5,122 bases of DNA from Bacillota bacterium (GTDB lineage: Bacteria; Bacillota; Clostridia; Peptostreptococcales; Anaerovoracaceae), in NCBI GenBank assembly GCA_022793975.1, contig JAAWDW010000121.1, positions 1 to 5,122 on the forward strand, written 5' to 3'. Of the stretch, positions 1 to 5,122 are shown piece by piece; positions within the stretch are counted from its first letter, which is position 1; the number at the start of each line of letters is the position of its first letter. Under the pieces are notes generated by a model, which saw only the letters and a program-made list of their open reading frames with translations, was not told where the DNA came from and searched no databases. The position numbers and the translations under genes are program-made.

Positions 1-428
1 CTTCCCGCTTCTTTCTGTTTAAGAAGATATCCCAGGCAGTCTTTTTGGGGGTCCGTAAAATAGTTTATAAAATTTTCGTCAAGACTGTGAAACAAATAAA
101 AATCAAAGTATTCGGTTTGACAGCGTTTAAGCTGTGTTTCAAATGCCTCTTCTATAGTCACACCGGCATCCGCATAAAACTTAGTAGAAAGAAAATAACT
201 GTCTCTCGGATATTTTGCAAGAGCTTCTCCCAAAAATCTTTCCGAATCTCCGTCCTGATATGTATACGCTGTATCAAAAAAATTGATGCCTCCCACAATA
301 GCAGCATCTATAAGCTGCTGACCCTTTTCTCTGTCTATACGGTTTGGATTATTCTCCTCCATAGGAAATCTGAGTCCTCCGAATCCAAGAGCCGAAATCT
401 CTTTATCCTTAAACGGTTTACGATACAT
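1..428 (-). CDS. Aldo/keto reductase, N-terminal part (3' end outside window)
   Basis: The reverse strand from 428 is open for 142 codons and runs off the left edge without a stop. It begins MYRKPFKDKEISALGFGGLR, the usual first strand of an aldo/keto reductase TIM barrel. The catalytic tetrad of the superfamily is visible: Asp52 and Tyr57 in FDTAYTYQDGDSE, Lys83 in LSTK and His114 in YLFHSL. The family carries out NAD(P)H-dependent reduction of carbonyls, or the reverse, in the cytoplasm. The LKRCQTEYFDFYLFHSL stretch and general pattern recall the COG1453 branch, whose members often carry a C-terminal 4Fe-4S domain; that part is off the window, so this is inference. The start is supported by GGAGG at 436-440, 7 nt upstream. 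The gene is divergent from the LysR-type regulator at 631, which probably controls it. The substrate is unknown. Confidence 0.9.
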   Translation of the reverse strand, partial: MYRKPFKDKEISALGFGGLRFPMEENNPNRIDREKGQQLIDAAIVGGINFFDTAYTYQDGDSERFLGEALAKYPRDSYFLSTKFYADAGVTIEEAFETQLKRCQTEYFDFYLFHSLDENFINYFTDPQKDCLGYLLKQKEAG

Positions 429-486
429 AGTTTAACCTCCATATTATCCAGACTTTGATTTTGCATATGCATTTTTCTATGCTCAC

Positions 487-515
487 ATTGTAACGCAATA
501 TTTTTTAGATATCAA
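487..515 (-). promoter_or_regulatory. Sigma-70-type promoter of the aldo/keto reductase
   Basis: Read on the minus strand, TTGATA (510-515) and TACAAT (487-492) are separated by exactly 17 bp, each one mismatch from the housekeeping consensus. Transcription would begin near 480, giving a leader of about 52 nt before the ATG at 428. This is inferred from sequence only, but it is the best promoter in the spacer. Confidence 0.7.
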
Positions 516-538
516 ATACATATAGCAACTGCCTTTCC

Positions 539-553
539 ATACTAAAAAAGTAT
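539..553. promoter_or_regulatory. Putative LysR-type operator (recognition site, IR1)
   Basis: This is a perfect inverted repeat, ATACT-N5-AGTAT, that contains the T-N11-A pattern (T540 and A552) typical of LysR-type boxes. Its centre at 546 falls at about -66 from the predicted start of the aldo/keto reductase transcript, where LysR regulators normally place their high-affinity recognition site. A weaker T-N11-A element with ATAT arms (509-523) overlaps the reductase -35 and could be the activation site. The binding protein is presumed to be the adjacent regulator. Confidence 0.6.
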
Positions 554-572
554 ATTATTTGGCTTGCTCGTA

Positions 573-581
573 TGATATACT
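573..581 (+). promoter_or_regulatory. Extended -10 promoter of the LysR-type gene
   Basis: TATACT at 576-581 is preceded by TG-N (573-575), forming an extended -10. No good -35 lies 16-18 bp upstream; that stretch is only AT-rich (around 552-559). The predicted start is near 588. The element lies inside the inverted repeat 575-589, which suggests autoregulation. Confidence 0.5.
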
Positions 582-589
582 GTGTATAT
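575..589. promoter_or_regulatory. Inverted repeat IR2 over the regulator's -10
   Basis: This is a perfect inverted repeat, ATATAC-N3-GTATAT. It covers the TATACT hexamer and the predicted transcription start of the lysR-type gene. It shares the ATAC/GTAT core with IR1 and IR3, but its half-site spacing is shorter, so it need not be bound in the same way. A protein bound here would be expected to block the regulator's own transcription. Chance occurrence in AT-rich DNA cannot be excluded. Confidence 0.4.
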
Positions 590-594
590 GAGCC

Positions 595-607
595 ATACTT
601 TAAGTAT
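595..607. promoter_or_regulatory. Inverted repeat IR3 in the regulator's leader
   Basis: This is a perfect inverted repeat, ATACTT-T-AAGTAT, just downstream of the predicted start of the lysR-type transcript and just upstream of its ribosome binding site. It is preceded by CC, so the CCATACT heptamer at 593-599 is an exact direct copy of 537-543 in IR1. The one-base centre is too small for an RNA hairpin loop, so a DNA operator is the more natural reading. Confidence 0.4.
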
Positions 608-609
608 AC

Positions 610-616
610 GGAGAGG
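610..616 (+). promoter_or_regulatory. Ribosome binding site of the LysR-type gene (long spacing)
   Basis: GGAGAGG is the only purine-rich Shine-Dalgarno candidate, but it ends 14 nt before the ATG at 631, longer than the usual 5-9 nt. No alternative in-frame start codon lies closer. The product's N-terminus MDIRVLQYFL matches the family, so the start stands and translation may be modest. Confidence 0.6.
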
Positions 617-630
617 ATAACAAAACATAT

Positions 631-1533
631 ATGGACATAAGGGTATTACAATATTTTCTAGCGGTTGCAAGGGAAGGAAGCATTACCAGCGCGGCAGAAC
701 AACTTCATATGACACAGCCCCCTCTTTCGCGGCAGCTTAAAGATCTTGAAGATGAATTGGGAACTCAGCTTTTCATAAGAAGCAACAGAAAAATAACTCT
801 GACCGAAGAAGGACAGCTGCTCAGGCGCAGAGCCGAGGAAATAGTAACTCTTATGGAAAAAACGAAATCGGAAATCGGTGAAGCCTACGACAGCATAAGC
901 GGTGAGCTTTACCTTGGATGCGGCGAAAGCCGCGCAATGTCCCTCATAGCCCGTGCTGTAAATCGACTGCACAAAAAGTATCCTAAAATACGCATAAATC
1001 TTTACAGTGGCAATGCCGAAGATGTCTCCGAAAAACTCGATAATGGACTTCTCGATTTTGGAGTATTTATCGGTGCTACCGATCTTTCCAAGTACGATTA
1101 TATTAAGCTCCCCAGCAGTGATACATGGGGTATGATTGTAAGAAAAGACAGCGTGTTTGCCGAAAAAGAAAGCATAAAGGCTTCCGATTTAACCGCGCAG
1201 CCTTTAATATGTTCGCGTCAGGCTTTAAACGAAAACGAAATTTCAGGCTGGTTCGGCTGTCCAAGCGAAAATCTCAACATAGTTGCAACCTACAATCTTA
1301 TATACAACGCCGCTGCAATGGTAGAAGAGTATATAGGCTATGCTCTTACTCTTGAACATCTCATTGACACGTCATGGGAAAGCAAGCTCTGCTTCCGCCC
1401 TCTTGAACCACGCATAAAATCAAGCCACAGTCTCGCATGGCGCAAGTACCAAATATTTTCGGGGGCCGCAGAAAAGTTTTTGGCAGCGCTTCAGGAGGAA
1501 ATTGAAGAATCGACAAACCAAAGCGGTAAATAG
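631..1533 (+). CDS. LysR-type transcriptional regulator
   Basis: The 300-residue product has the usual LysR-family length and layout. A winged helix-turn-helix occupies about residues 1-60; the GSITSAAEQLHMTQPPLSRQ stretch (16-35) holds the recognition helix and LFIRSNRKITLTEEG (47-61) the wing. A linker helix follows (about 59-88), then a periplasmic-binding-protein-like effector domain (about 91-290) that starts GELYLGCGES and includes the YIGYALTLE stretch (234-242). Such proteins bind as tetramers to T-N11-A sites and usually activate a divergent neighbour while repressing themselves. That fits the divergent aldo/keto reductase and the inverted repeats at 539-607. The effector is not predictable. 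The start at 631 is chosen because MDIRVLQYFLAVAREGSIT is a complete canonical N-terminus. The gene ends 34 bp before a terminator hairpin. Confidence 0.96.
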   Translation: MDIRVLQYFLAVAREGSITSAAEQLHMTQPPLSRQLKDLEDELGTQLFIRSNRKITLTEEGQLLRRRAEEIVTLMEKTKSEIGEAYDSISGELYLGCGESRAMSLIARAVNRLHKKYPKIRINLYSGNAEDVSEKLDNGLLDFGVFIGATDLSKYDYIKLPSSDTWGMIVRKDSVFAEKESIKASDLTAQPLICSRQALNENEISGWFGCPSENLNIVATYNLIYNAAAMVEEYIGYALTLEHLIDTSWESKLCFRPLEPRIKSSHSLAWRKYQIFSGAAEKFLAALQEEIEESTNQSGK

Positions 1534-1567
1534 TTGGCATCTGCCGGCACACATATTAAAATAAATA

Positions 1568-1601
1568 AAAGCCCTTTGAACATCATTGCTCAAAGGGCTT
1601 T
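1568..1601. terminator. Bidirectional rho-independent terminator
   Basis: A perfect 12 bp stem, AAAGCCCTTTGA (1568-1579) with TCAAAGGGCTTT (1590-1601), encloses a 10-base loop. On the plus strand it is followed by a T-rich stretch interrupted by CTCC; on the minus strand it runs into TTTTATTTATTTT (revcomp of about 1558-1570), which is the stronger tail. It lies between the convergent stop codons of the LysR-type gene (1533) and the permease (1652), so it probably ends both transcripts. The remaining bases of this 118 bp spacer show nothing else. Confidence 0.88.
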
Positions 1602-1651
1602 CTCCTTTATTATTTTATATCTTCTCTATAATACTTATTTATTGCTAAGAT

Positions 1652-2989
1652 TTATTCATTGCGCAGACTTTCGAGCGCCGAAAGATTCATCGCACGCTTT
1701 GCAGGCGAATATCCGGCAAATACACCGATCGCCGTTGCAAATACAACCGCCGCTGCCACAAGCCAAAACGGAATAATCGAAATAGTAGTACCGTAAGCGC
1801 CGAAACTGCTGAGCGCAATACTTATAATATCTCTCAGCACCGTATTCATAAGCAGCGACAGGAGCAAGCTCAGAAGAACGCCTATGACACCGCCTACAAA
1901 GCCTATCATTCCCGCCTCCATCAAGAATAATCTCTTAATATCCCTGAGATTCGCGCCTATTACTTTCATTACGCCAATTTCTCTTGTTCTCTCATATATA
2001 GACATTATCATCGTATTTGTAATACTGAGTGCGGCTACGAAAAGCGAAATGCCGCCGATACCGCCAAGTATCCCCTGTATCATATTGGCGGTTTCTTTGA
2101 GTGAAGCGAGCCAGTCTATCGGACTTGACGACTGATATCCAAGATCTTTTAATTCCTTTGAGAGACGTTCTGTATCATTAATATCTCCCACATATACATA
2201 TGCCTGCTCATACGTTTTCTCCGCGCCCGGCACCGTAAGAGACTTTTGTCCCTCTGTTTTCTGCGTTTCTTTTACTATTTCTTCTACTCTTGAAATATTC
2301 ATATACACACAGTAATCCGGATCATCATTTTTTTCTTCAAGAAGGCCCACACCTTTTATCTTGTACTGTTTATACTCTATTTTGTTTTCATCTGTCTGCC
2401 CGGACTGCGGTTTTTCTCCGTAATTCCAATCCGCGGTAAGAATAATCTTATCGGTAATTACGTCCTGCTCCTTGCTATCGTAATTCTTACTCTGAGGATT
2501 ATAAAACCACTTAGGCACATAGCTTCCAAAAACCATCACATCTTTATCTGCATTGTTAAGATAACGACCTTCCTGAAGTCCGTAATTGAATTTTTCAAGG
2601 ACTTCCGGTTTTATTCCCACTATTTCCGTCTGTGTAACATACTTGCCGATACCGATTTTCATATAAGTGCTCACAACCGGTGTCACGGCCGTAACGCCGT
2701 CCATTTTCTCAATCGAAGCAAGTGTTTTATCGCTTATCACGCCCTGCTGGTCCCTTGAAGAAGTAGACCCGTAACTGTTTCCGCCTCCGTAATTGTAAAG
2801 CCTTATCATATGCAGATCACCGTAATTCTGTATCTGCTCTTCATAACTCTTCGTCATACCGAAACCTATGGAAAGCATTACCACTACAGCACAGGTACCT
2901 ACCATAACACCTACAATCGCAAGCAAGGTACGGGTTTTTCTTCGCATAAGATTTTTGGCGCAGAGACTAAGTAAATCTCTAAAATTCAT
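1652..2989 (-). CDS. ABC transporter permease, FtsX/MacB type
   Basis: The 445-residue membrane protein has MacB/FtsX topology. A positively charged N-terminus (NLMRRKTRT) leads into TM1 (about 21-44). A large extracytoplasmic domain of the MacB type follows (about 45-304), with the recognisable VTAVTPVVS and TEIVGIKPE segments. Three more helices lie at about 305-330, 360-384 and 403-427. Between TM2 and TM3 is the conserved cytoplasmic coupling segment YERTREIGVMKVIGA (332-346). The C-terminus YSPAKRAMNLSALESLRNE (427-445) is the family's closing motif. It probably dimerises and works with the ATPase at the right edge by mechanotransmission, rather than by classical membrane passage. GAGGG (2995-2999), 5 nt upstream of the ATG, supports the start. 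It is the last gene of its operon, 9 bp after the exported protein. The substrate is unknown. Confidence 0.93.
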   Translation of the reverse strand: MNFRDLLSLCAKNLMRRKTRTLLAIVGVMVGTCAVVVMLSIGFGMTKSYEEQIQNYGDLHMIRLYNYGGGNSYGSTSSRDQQGVISDKTLASIEKMDGVTAVTPVVSTYMKIGIGKYVTQTEIVGIKPEVLEKFNYGLQEGRYLNNADKDVMVFGSYVPKWFYNPQSKNYDSKEQDVITDKIILTADWNYGEKPQSGQTDENKIEYKQYKIKGVGLLEEKNDDPDYCVYMNISRVEEIVKETQKTEGQKSLTVPGAEKTYEQAYVYVGDINDTERLSKELKDLGYQSSSPIDWLASLKETANMIQGILGGIGGISLFVAALSITNTMIMSIYERTREIGVMKVIGANLRDIKRLFLMEAGMIGFVGGVIGVLLSLLLSLLMNTVLRDIISIALSSFGAYGTTISIIPFWLVAAAVVFATAIGVFAGYSPAKRAMNLSALESLRNE

Positions 2990-2998
2990 ATCTGCCCT

Positions 2999-4816
2999 CT
3001 ATTCTTTCTCCGTATCCTCTCCGGCTTCGTTTTCTTCTTCATTTTTCGCTTCTTCTGCGTCTTTATTATCGCCGTCTTCCACGTTTTCTTTGTCATCCTG
3101 CACTTCAAAAGCCATATCTTCAAGCTCCAGCGCTTTTTCTTTTCTCTTCTTTAATATTTTTCTTATGATAATAGCGACAATTATAAGTACCACTATCACA
3201 CCAGCAGCAATTATAAGACTCCAAGGAATAGCTTTCTCAACGGTTGGCTCTTCGTACATACTTGGATCATCATCCCATACCGGCATCTCCTGAGCCTCAA
3301 ATGTAAACGGAATTTCAAGATACTGCGGATTGCCCGCCGCATCTTCATATGTAAACGTAACAACCCCTTCCATAGGACCTGCTTCTCTCGGCATAAATGT
3401 AAAGCTATAGCTGTCATTTCTGCCGCCTTCCATATTTCCTGCATAGTAACTGTTGGATTCAAACACATCAAAATTGCCTGTTGCGTTTACACGAAGATTG
3501 GAAAGTACTGTTTTTCCCATATTATAAAAATCAACTTCGGCCGAACCGATATTTCCCACATAGCACTCCATAGGCGCCACAATATCATCGACAACAAGTC
3601 TTGTCTTCTGTGTAACAGGTATTGAGATTGTATCCTCCGATGTAAACGCTTCTTTATCCGCATTTTCATAGCTCATTGCTACCGTTATTGCCGTCGTCTG
3701 CTGCGCCGCATCATTCTTTGCCGAAAGCTGCACTGTCTTGTTATAAGTCTGCGACGGATCTATCTTATCCACATAAAAAGCATTGCTGTTTACAGGTACA
3801 AAATCACCCTCCGAACTTACCGTTACCTTAACATTGTAAAGAGTTTCTTTCGATGTGTTAAGAAGTGAAAGATTAAGCGGGAATTGTGTACCTGCCTGCA
3901 CAAACGAACCGCCGTATGTAAAATCCGTTACCATAAGCTGTGGCTTTCCGACTGTGCTCGGTTCATCTTTTTTCTTGCCGTCTCCCGTTACGGGCACATA
4001 AAAGTCTTTTTTAATGGAAACGCTCTCATTCTTACCGTTCACACCGATAACTTCCGCAGAAATAACATAACTCTTGCTTTCAAGTCCTTTTTCCACGAGA
4101 ATTGAAAATTGTGCATCAGCGCTCTTTCCTATACCCAGAGTGCCGATATTCTTAAGATTGCTTCCGTTGTCTATCGAAATTCCTTCAGGAAGTTCAAGTT
4201 TAATCTGCGCATTCTTTATTGAAGAATTTCCGTTATTATATACGCGAAAACTTATGCTGTTGCCGTTTCCCGTAACAAATCCGCTCTCCGGATATATCGA
4301 ATGTGAAATATCTGTAGCATTTACATGCGTGCCGTCTTCATCAGGGTTTCCGAGATTCTGCGATATTGTGAGGCTAAAATATCTGGATGTATATACGGTT
4401 TCGCCGCCATTTGTCAAAACAAGTTTGTAATCACGCGAACCTGTATCGCAGAAGCGATTTGTCTTTACAGTAAATGTCACTTCTGTCTGATCATCTTTTT
4501 TATTAAATGAAACCGTTGCTTTTGGTCCGCCCGATATTGTCAGCCCTTCTGTCTTGGAAAATTCAAGCTTTGCTCCGTCAAAAGAAAATTTCTCATCTCT
4601 TGTATTTGTTACTTGAAGCGATATCTGGCATTCGTCATCCTGTCTTGTATTTGTCGCTCCGACATTGCTTACTCTGATACCTGTATACTCATCCGCATAT
4701 ACAGCTATGTCCGTTCCCGGTACATCACCGAGAAAAGCAGGCACTGCCAATGTACTCATAAGCACCGCTACTGCCATAATTACAGAAAATATTTTTTGTC
4801 TCAATTCCGCTTTCAT
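2999..4816 (-). CDS. Exported Ig-like/CARDB-like multi-domain protein with C-terminal membrane anchor
   Basis: This 605-residue protein has a signal peptide (basic MKAELRQK, hydrophobic 9-29, likely cleavage after AVYA near residue 41). About four beta-rich modules follow (roughly 45-152, 165-275, 291-403 and 404-510). They share an N-G/T-x(4)-L/I-x-N motif: YNNGNSSIKNAQIKL (193-207), LNTSKETLYNVKVTV (319-333) and YNMGKTVLSNLRVNA (431-445). This is typical of CARDB/NEW3-like Ig folds often labelled COG1361 'S-layer domain'. A single TM helix (530-551) is followed by a basic stop-transfer run (RKILKKRKEK) and an acidic tail with 21 Asp/Glu in the last 44 residues. I see no enzymatic motif. GAAGGAG (4824-4830) lies 7 nt before the ATG, and that ATG overlaps the ATPase stop as ATGA. 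Lying between the ATPase and permease genes, it is probably a dedicated extracellular subunit of that transporter, an adaptor or substrate-binding part. That role is inferred. Confidence 0.85.
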   Translation of the reverse strand: MKAELRQKIFSVIMAVAVLMSTLAVPAFLGDVPGTDIAVYADEYTGIRVSNVGATNTRQDDECQISLQVTNTRDEKFSFDGAKLEFSKTEGLTISGGPKATVSFNKKDDQTEVTFTVKTNRFCDTGSRDYKLVLTNGGETVYTSRYFSLTISQNLGNPDEDGTHVNATDISHSIYPESGFVTGNGNSISFRVYNNGNSSIKNAQIKLELPEGISIDNGSNLKNIGTLGIGKSADAQFSILVEKGLESKSYVISAEVIGVNGKNESVSIKKDFYVPVTGDGKKKDEPSTVGKPQLMVTDFTYGGSFVQAGTQFPLNLSLLNTSKETLYNVKVTVSSEGDFVPVNSNAFYVDKIDPSQTYNKTVQLSAKNDAAQQTTAITVAMSYENADKEAFTSEDTISIPVTQKTRLVVDDIVAPMECYVGNIGSAEVDFYNMGKTVLSNLRVNATGNFDVFESNSYYAGNMEGGRNDSYSFTFMPREAGPMEGVVTFTYEDAAGNPQYLEIPFTFEAQEMPVWDDDPSMYEEPTVEKAIPWSLIIAAGVIVVLIIVAIIIRKILKKRKEKALELEDMAFEVQDDKENVEDGDNKDAEEAKNEEENEAGEDTEKE

Positions 4817-5122
4817 CTCTCGTCTCCTTCTTTTCCTCTTTCTTCTATTTTTAAAACATTTCCGTCTTGTATTGTAACAACTTTATCCGCATAATTTGCT
4901 ATACTCCTGTCGTGTGTTACAAGTATCAGTGTCTGCCCGTGCTTCCGCACTTCCGCCACAATCAATTCCATAACTTCTTTGGTGGTATGTGTATCAAGGT
5001 TCCCTGTCGGCTCATCAGCAAATATTATTTTGGGAATACCCACAAGCGCCCTTGCTATACCTACACGCTGCTGCTGACCTCCCGACATCTGTGTAGGTTT
5101 TCGGTTTTCGTATCCGCGGAGC
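4813..5122 (-). CDS. ABC transporter ATP-binding protein, MacB/LolD type, C-terminal part
   Basis: The minus-strand frame is open from the right edge to a TGA at 4813-4815, giving 102 complete codons. The internal Met at 5088 is not the start: it is the first residue of the ABC signature, and the frame continues upstream as LRGYENRKPTQ. Visible motifs are the signature MSGGQQQRV, Walker B IIFADEP followed by the D-loop TGNLD, and the H-loop histidine in LILVTHD. The Walker A and Q-loop lie outside the window. QMSGGQQQRV and ADEPTGNLD are characteristic of the MacB/LolD/FtsE group, which pairs with FtsX-type permeases such as the one encoded at 1652-2989. The C-terminus (KIEERGKEGDER) is short and charged, so no permease is fused to it. 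It overlaps the next gene by 4 bp, implying translational coupling. The operon promoter must lie beyond the window. Confidence 0.95.
   Translation of the reverse strand, partial: LRGYENRKPTQMSGGQQQRVGIARALVGIPKIIFADEPTGNLDTHTTKEVMELIVAEVRKHGQTLILVTHDRSIANYADKVVTIQDGNVLKIEERGKEGDER

Noticed and set aside
45..458. Plus-strand 137-codon ORF opposite the aldo/keto reductase
   Set aside because: It is the antisense shadow of a frame with clear catalytic motifs. Its translation is low-complexity, rich in Lys, Ser and Ile, with no recognisable domain.
1534..1776. Plus-strand 80-codon ORF after the LysR-type gene
   Set aside because: It runs through the terminator hairpin and into the antisense of the permease C-terminus, and begins directly after the regulator's stop without a ribosome binding site.
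2868..3293. Plus-strand 141-codon serine-rich ORF spanning the permease/exported-protein junction
   Set aside because: The serine and phenylalanine runs come from reading the reverse of the acidic Glu/Lys codons in the exported protein's tail. It crosses two well-supported genes and has no family resemblance.
4074..4430. Plus-strand 118-codon ORF inside the exported-protein gene
   Set aside because: Antisense to a protein with signal peptide, repeated modules and membrane anchor in the correct frame. No plausible ribosome binding site or domain was seen.
5086..5088. ATG as the start of the ATPase gene
   Set aside because: This methionine is the first residue of the MSGGQ signature motif. 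The frame stays open to the window edge with family-like sequence, so the gene is cut by the window rather than truncated.
1..5122. Mobile elements, CRISPR arrays, tRNA genes or riboswitches
   Set aside because: I found no terminal repeats, transposase motifs, regularly spaced repeats, cloverleaf-like segments or conserved riboswitch cores. The two gene-free spacers (202 and 118 bp) are explained by promoters, operators and a terminator.

Overview
The window reads like a chromosomal segment of a low- to moderate-GC Firmicute, most likely a member of the Clostridia. The signs are AT-rich intergenic DNA, strong GGAGG-type ribosome binding sites, frequent ATA, AGA and AAA codons, and an exported protein anchored by one C-terminal membrane segment with no outer-membrane components nearby. 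This assignment is an inference; no rRNA or other phylogenetic marker is present. There are no tRNAs, insertion sequences, CRISPR repeats or obvious transfer scars.

Left part (1-1533): two divergent genes share a 202 bp intergenic region. On the minus strand is the first 142 codons of an aldo/keto reductase, cut by the window edge, that resembles the COG1453-type ferredoxin-linked branch. On the plus strand is a complete 300-residue LysR-type regulator. This is the usual arrangement of a LysR regulator beside its target. The spacer holds a near-consensus minus-strand promoter (TTGATA, 17 bp, TACAAT) for the reductase. A perfect inverted repeat with T-N11-A geometry is centred near -66 from its predicted start, the standard LysR recognition position. 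Two further ATAC/GTAT inverted repeats lie over the regulator's own -10 and early leader.

Middle (1534-1651): a short convergent spacer with one strong hairpin that has T-rich flanks in both directions, probably terminating both the lysR-type gene and the opposing operon.

Right part (1652-5122, minus strand, transcribed right to left): a compact three-gene operon. It encodes the C-terminal part of a MacB/LolD-type ABC ATPase (cut by the window edge), then a 605-residue exported protein of tandem Ig-like/CARDB-like modules with a C-terminal membrane helix and an acidic cytoplasmic tail, then a 445-residue FtsX/MacB-type permease. The first two genes overlap by ATGA. The second and third are 9 bp apart, with the ribosome binding site abutting the stop codon. 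The three products probably form one MacB-like (type VII ABC) complex in which the multi-domain exported protein sits where a MacA-type adaptor or substrate-capturing subunit would be. The substrate cannot be read from the sequence.

I see no convincing wholly new system. The points most worth following are the LysR operator array and the exported-protein/ABC cassette.
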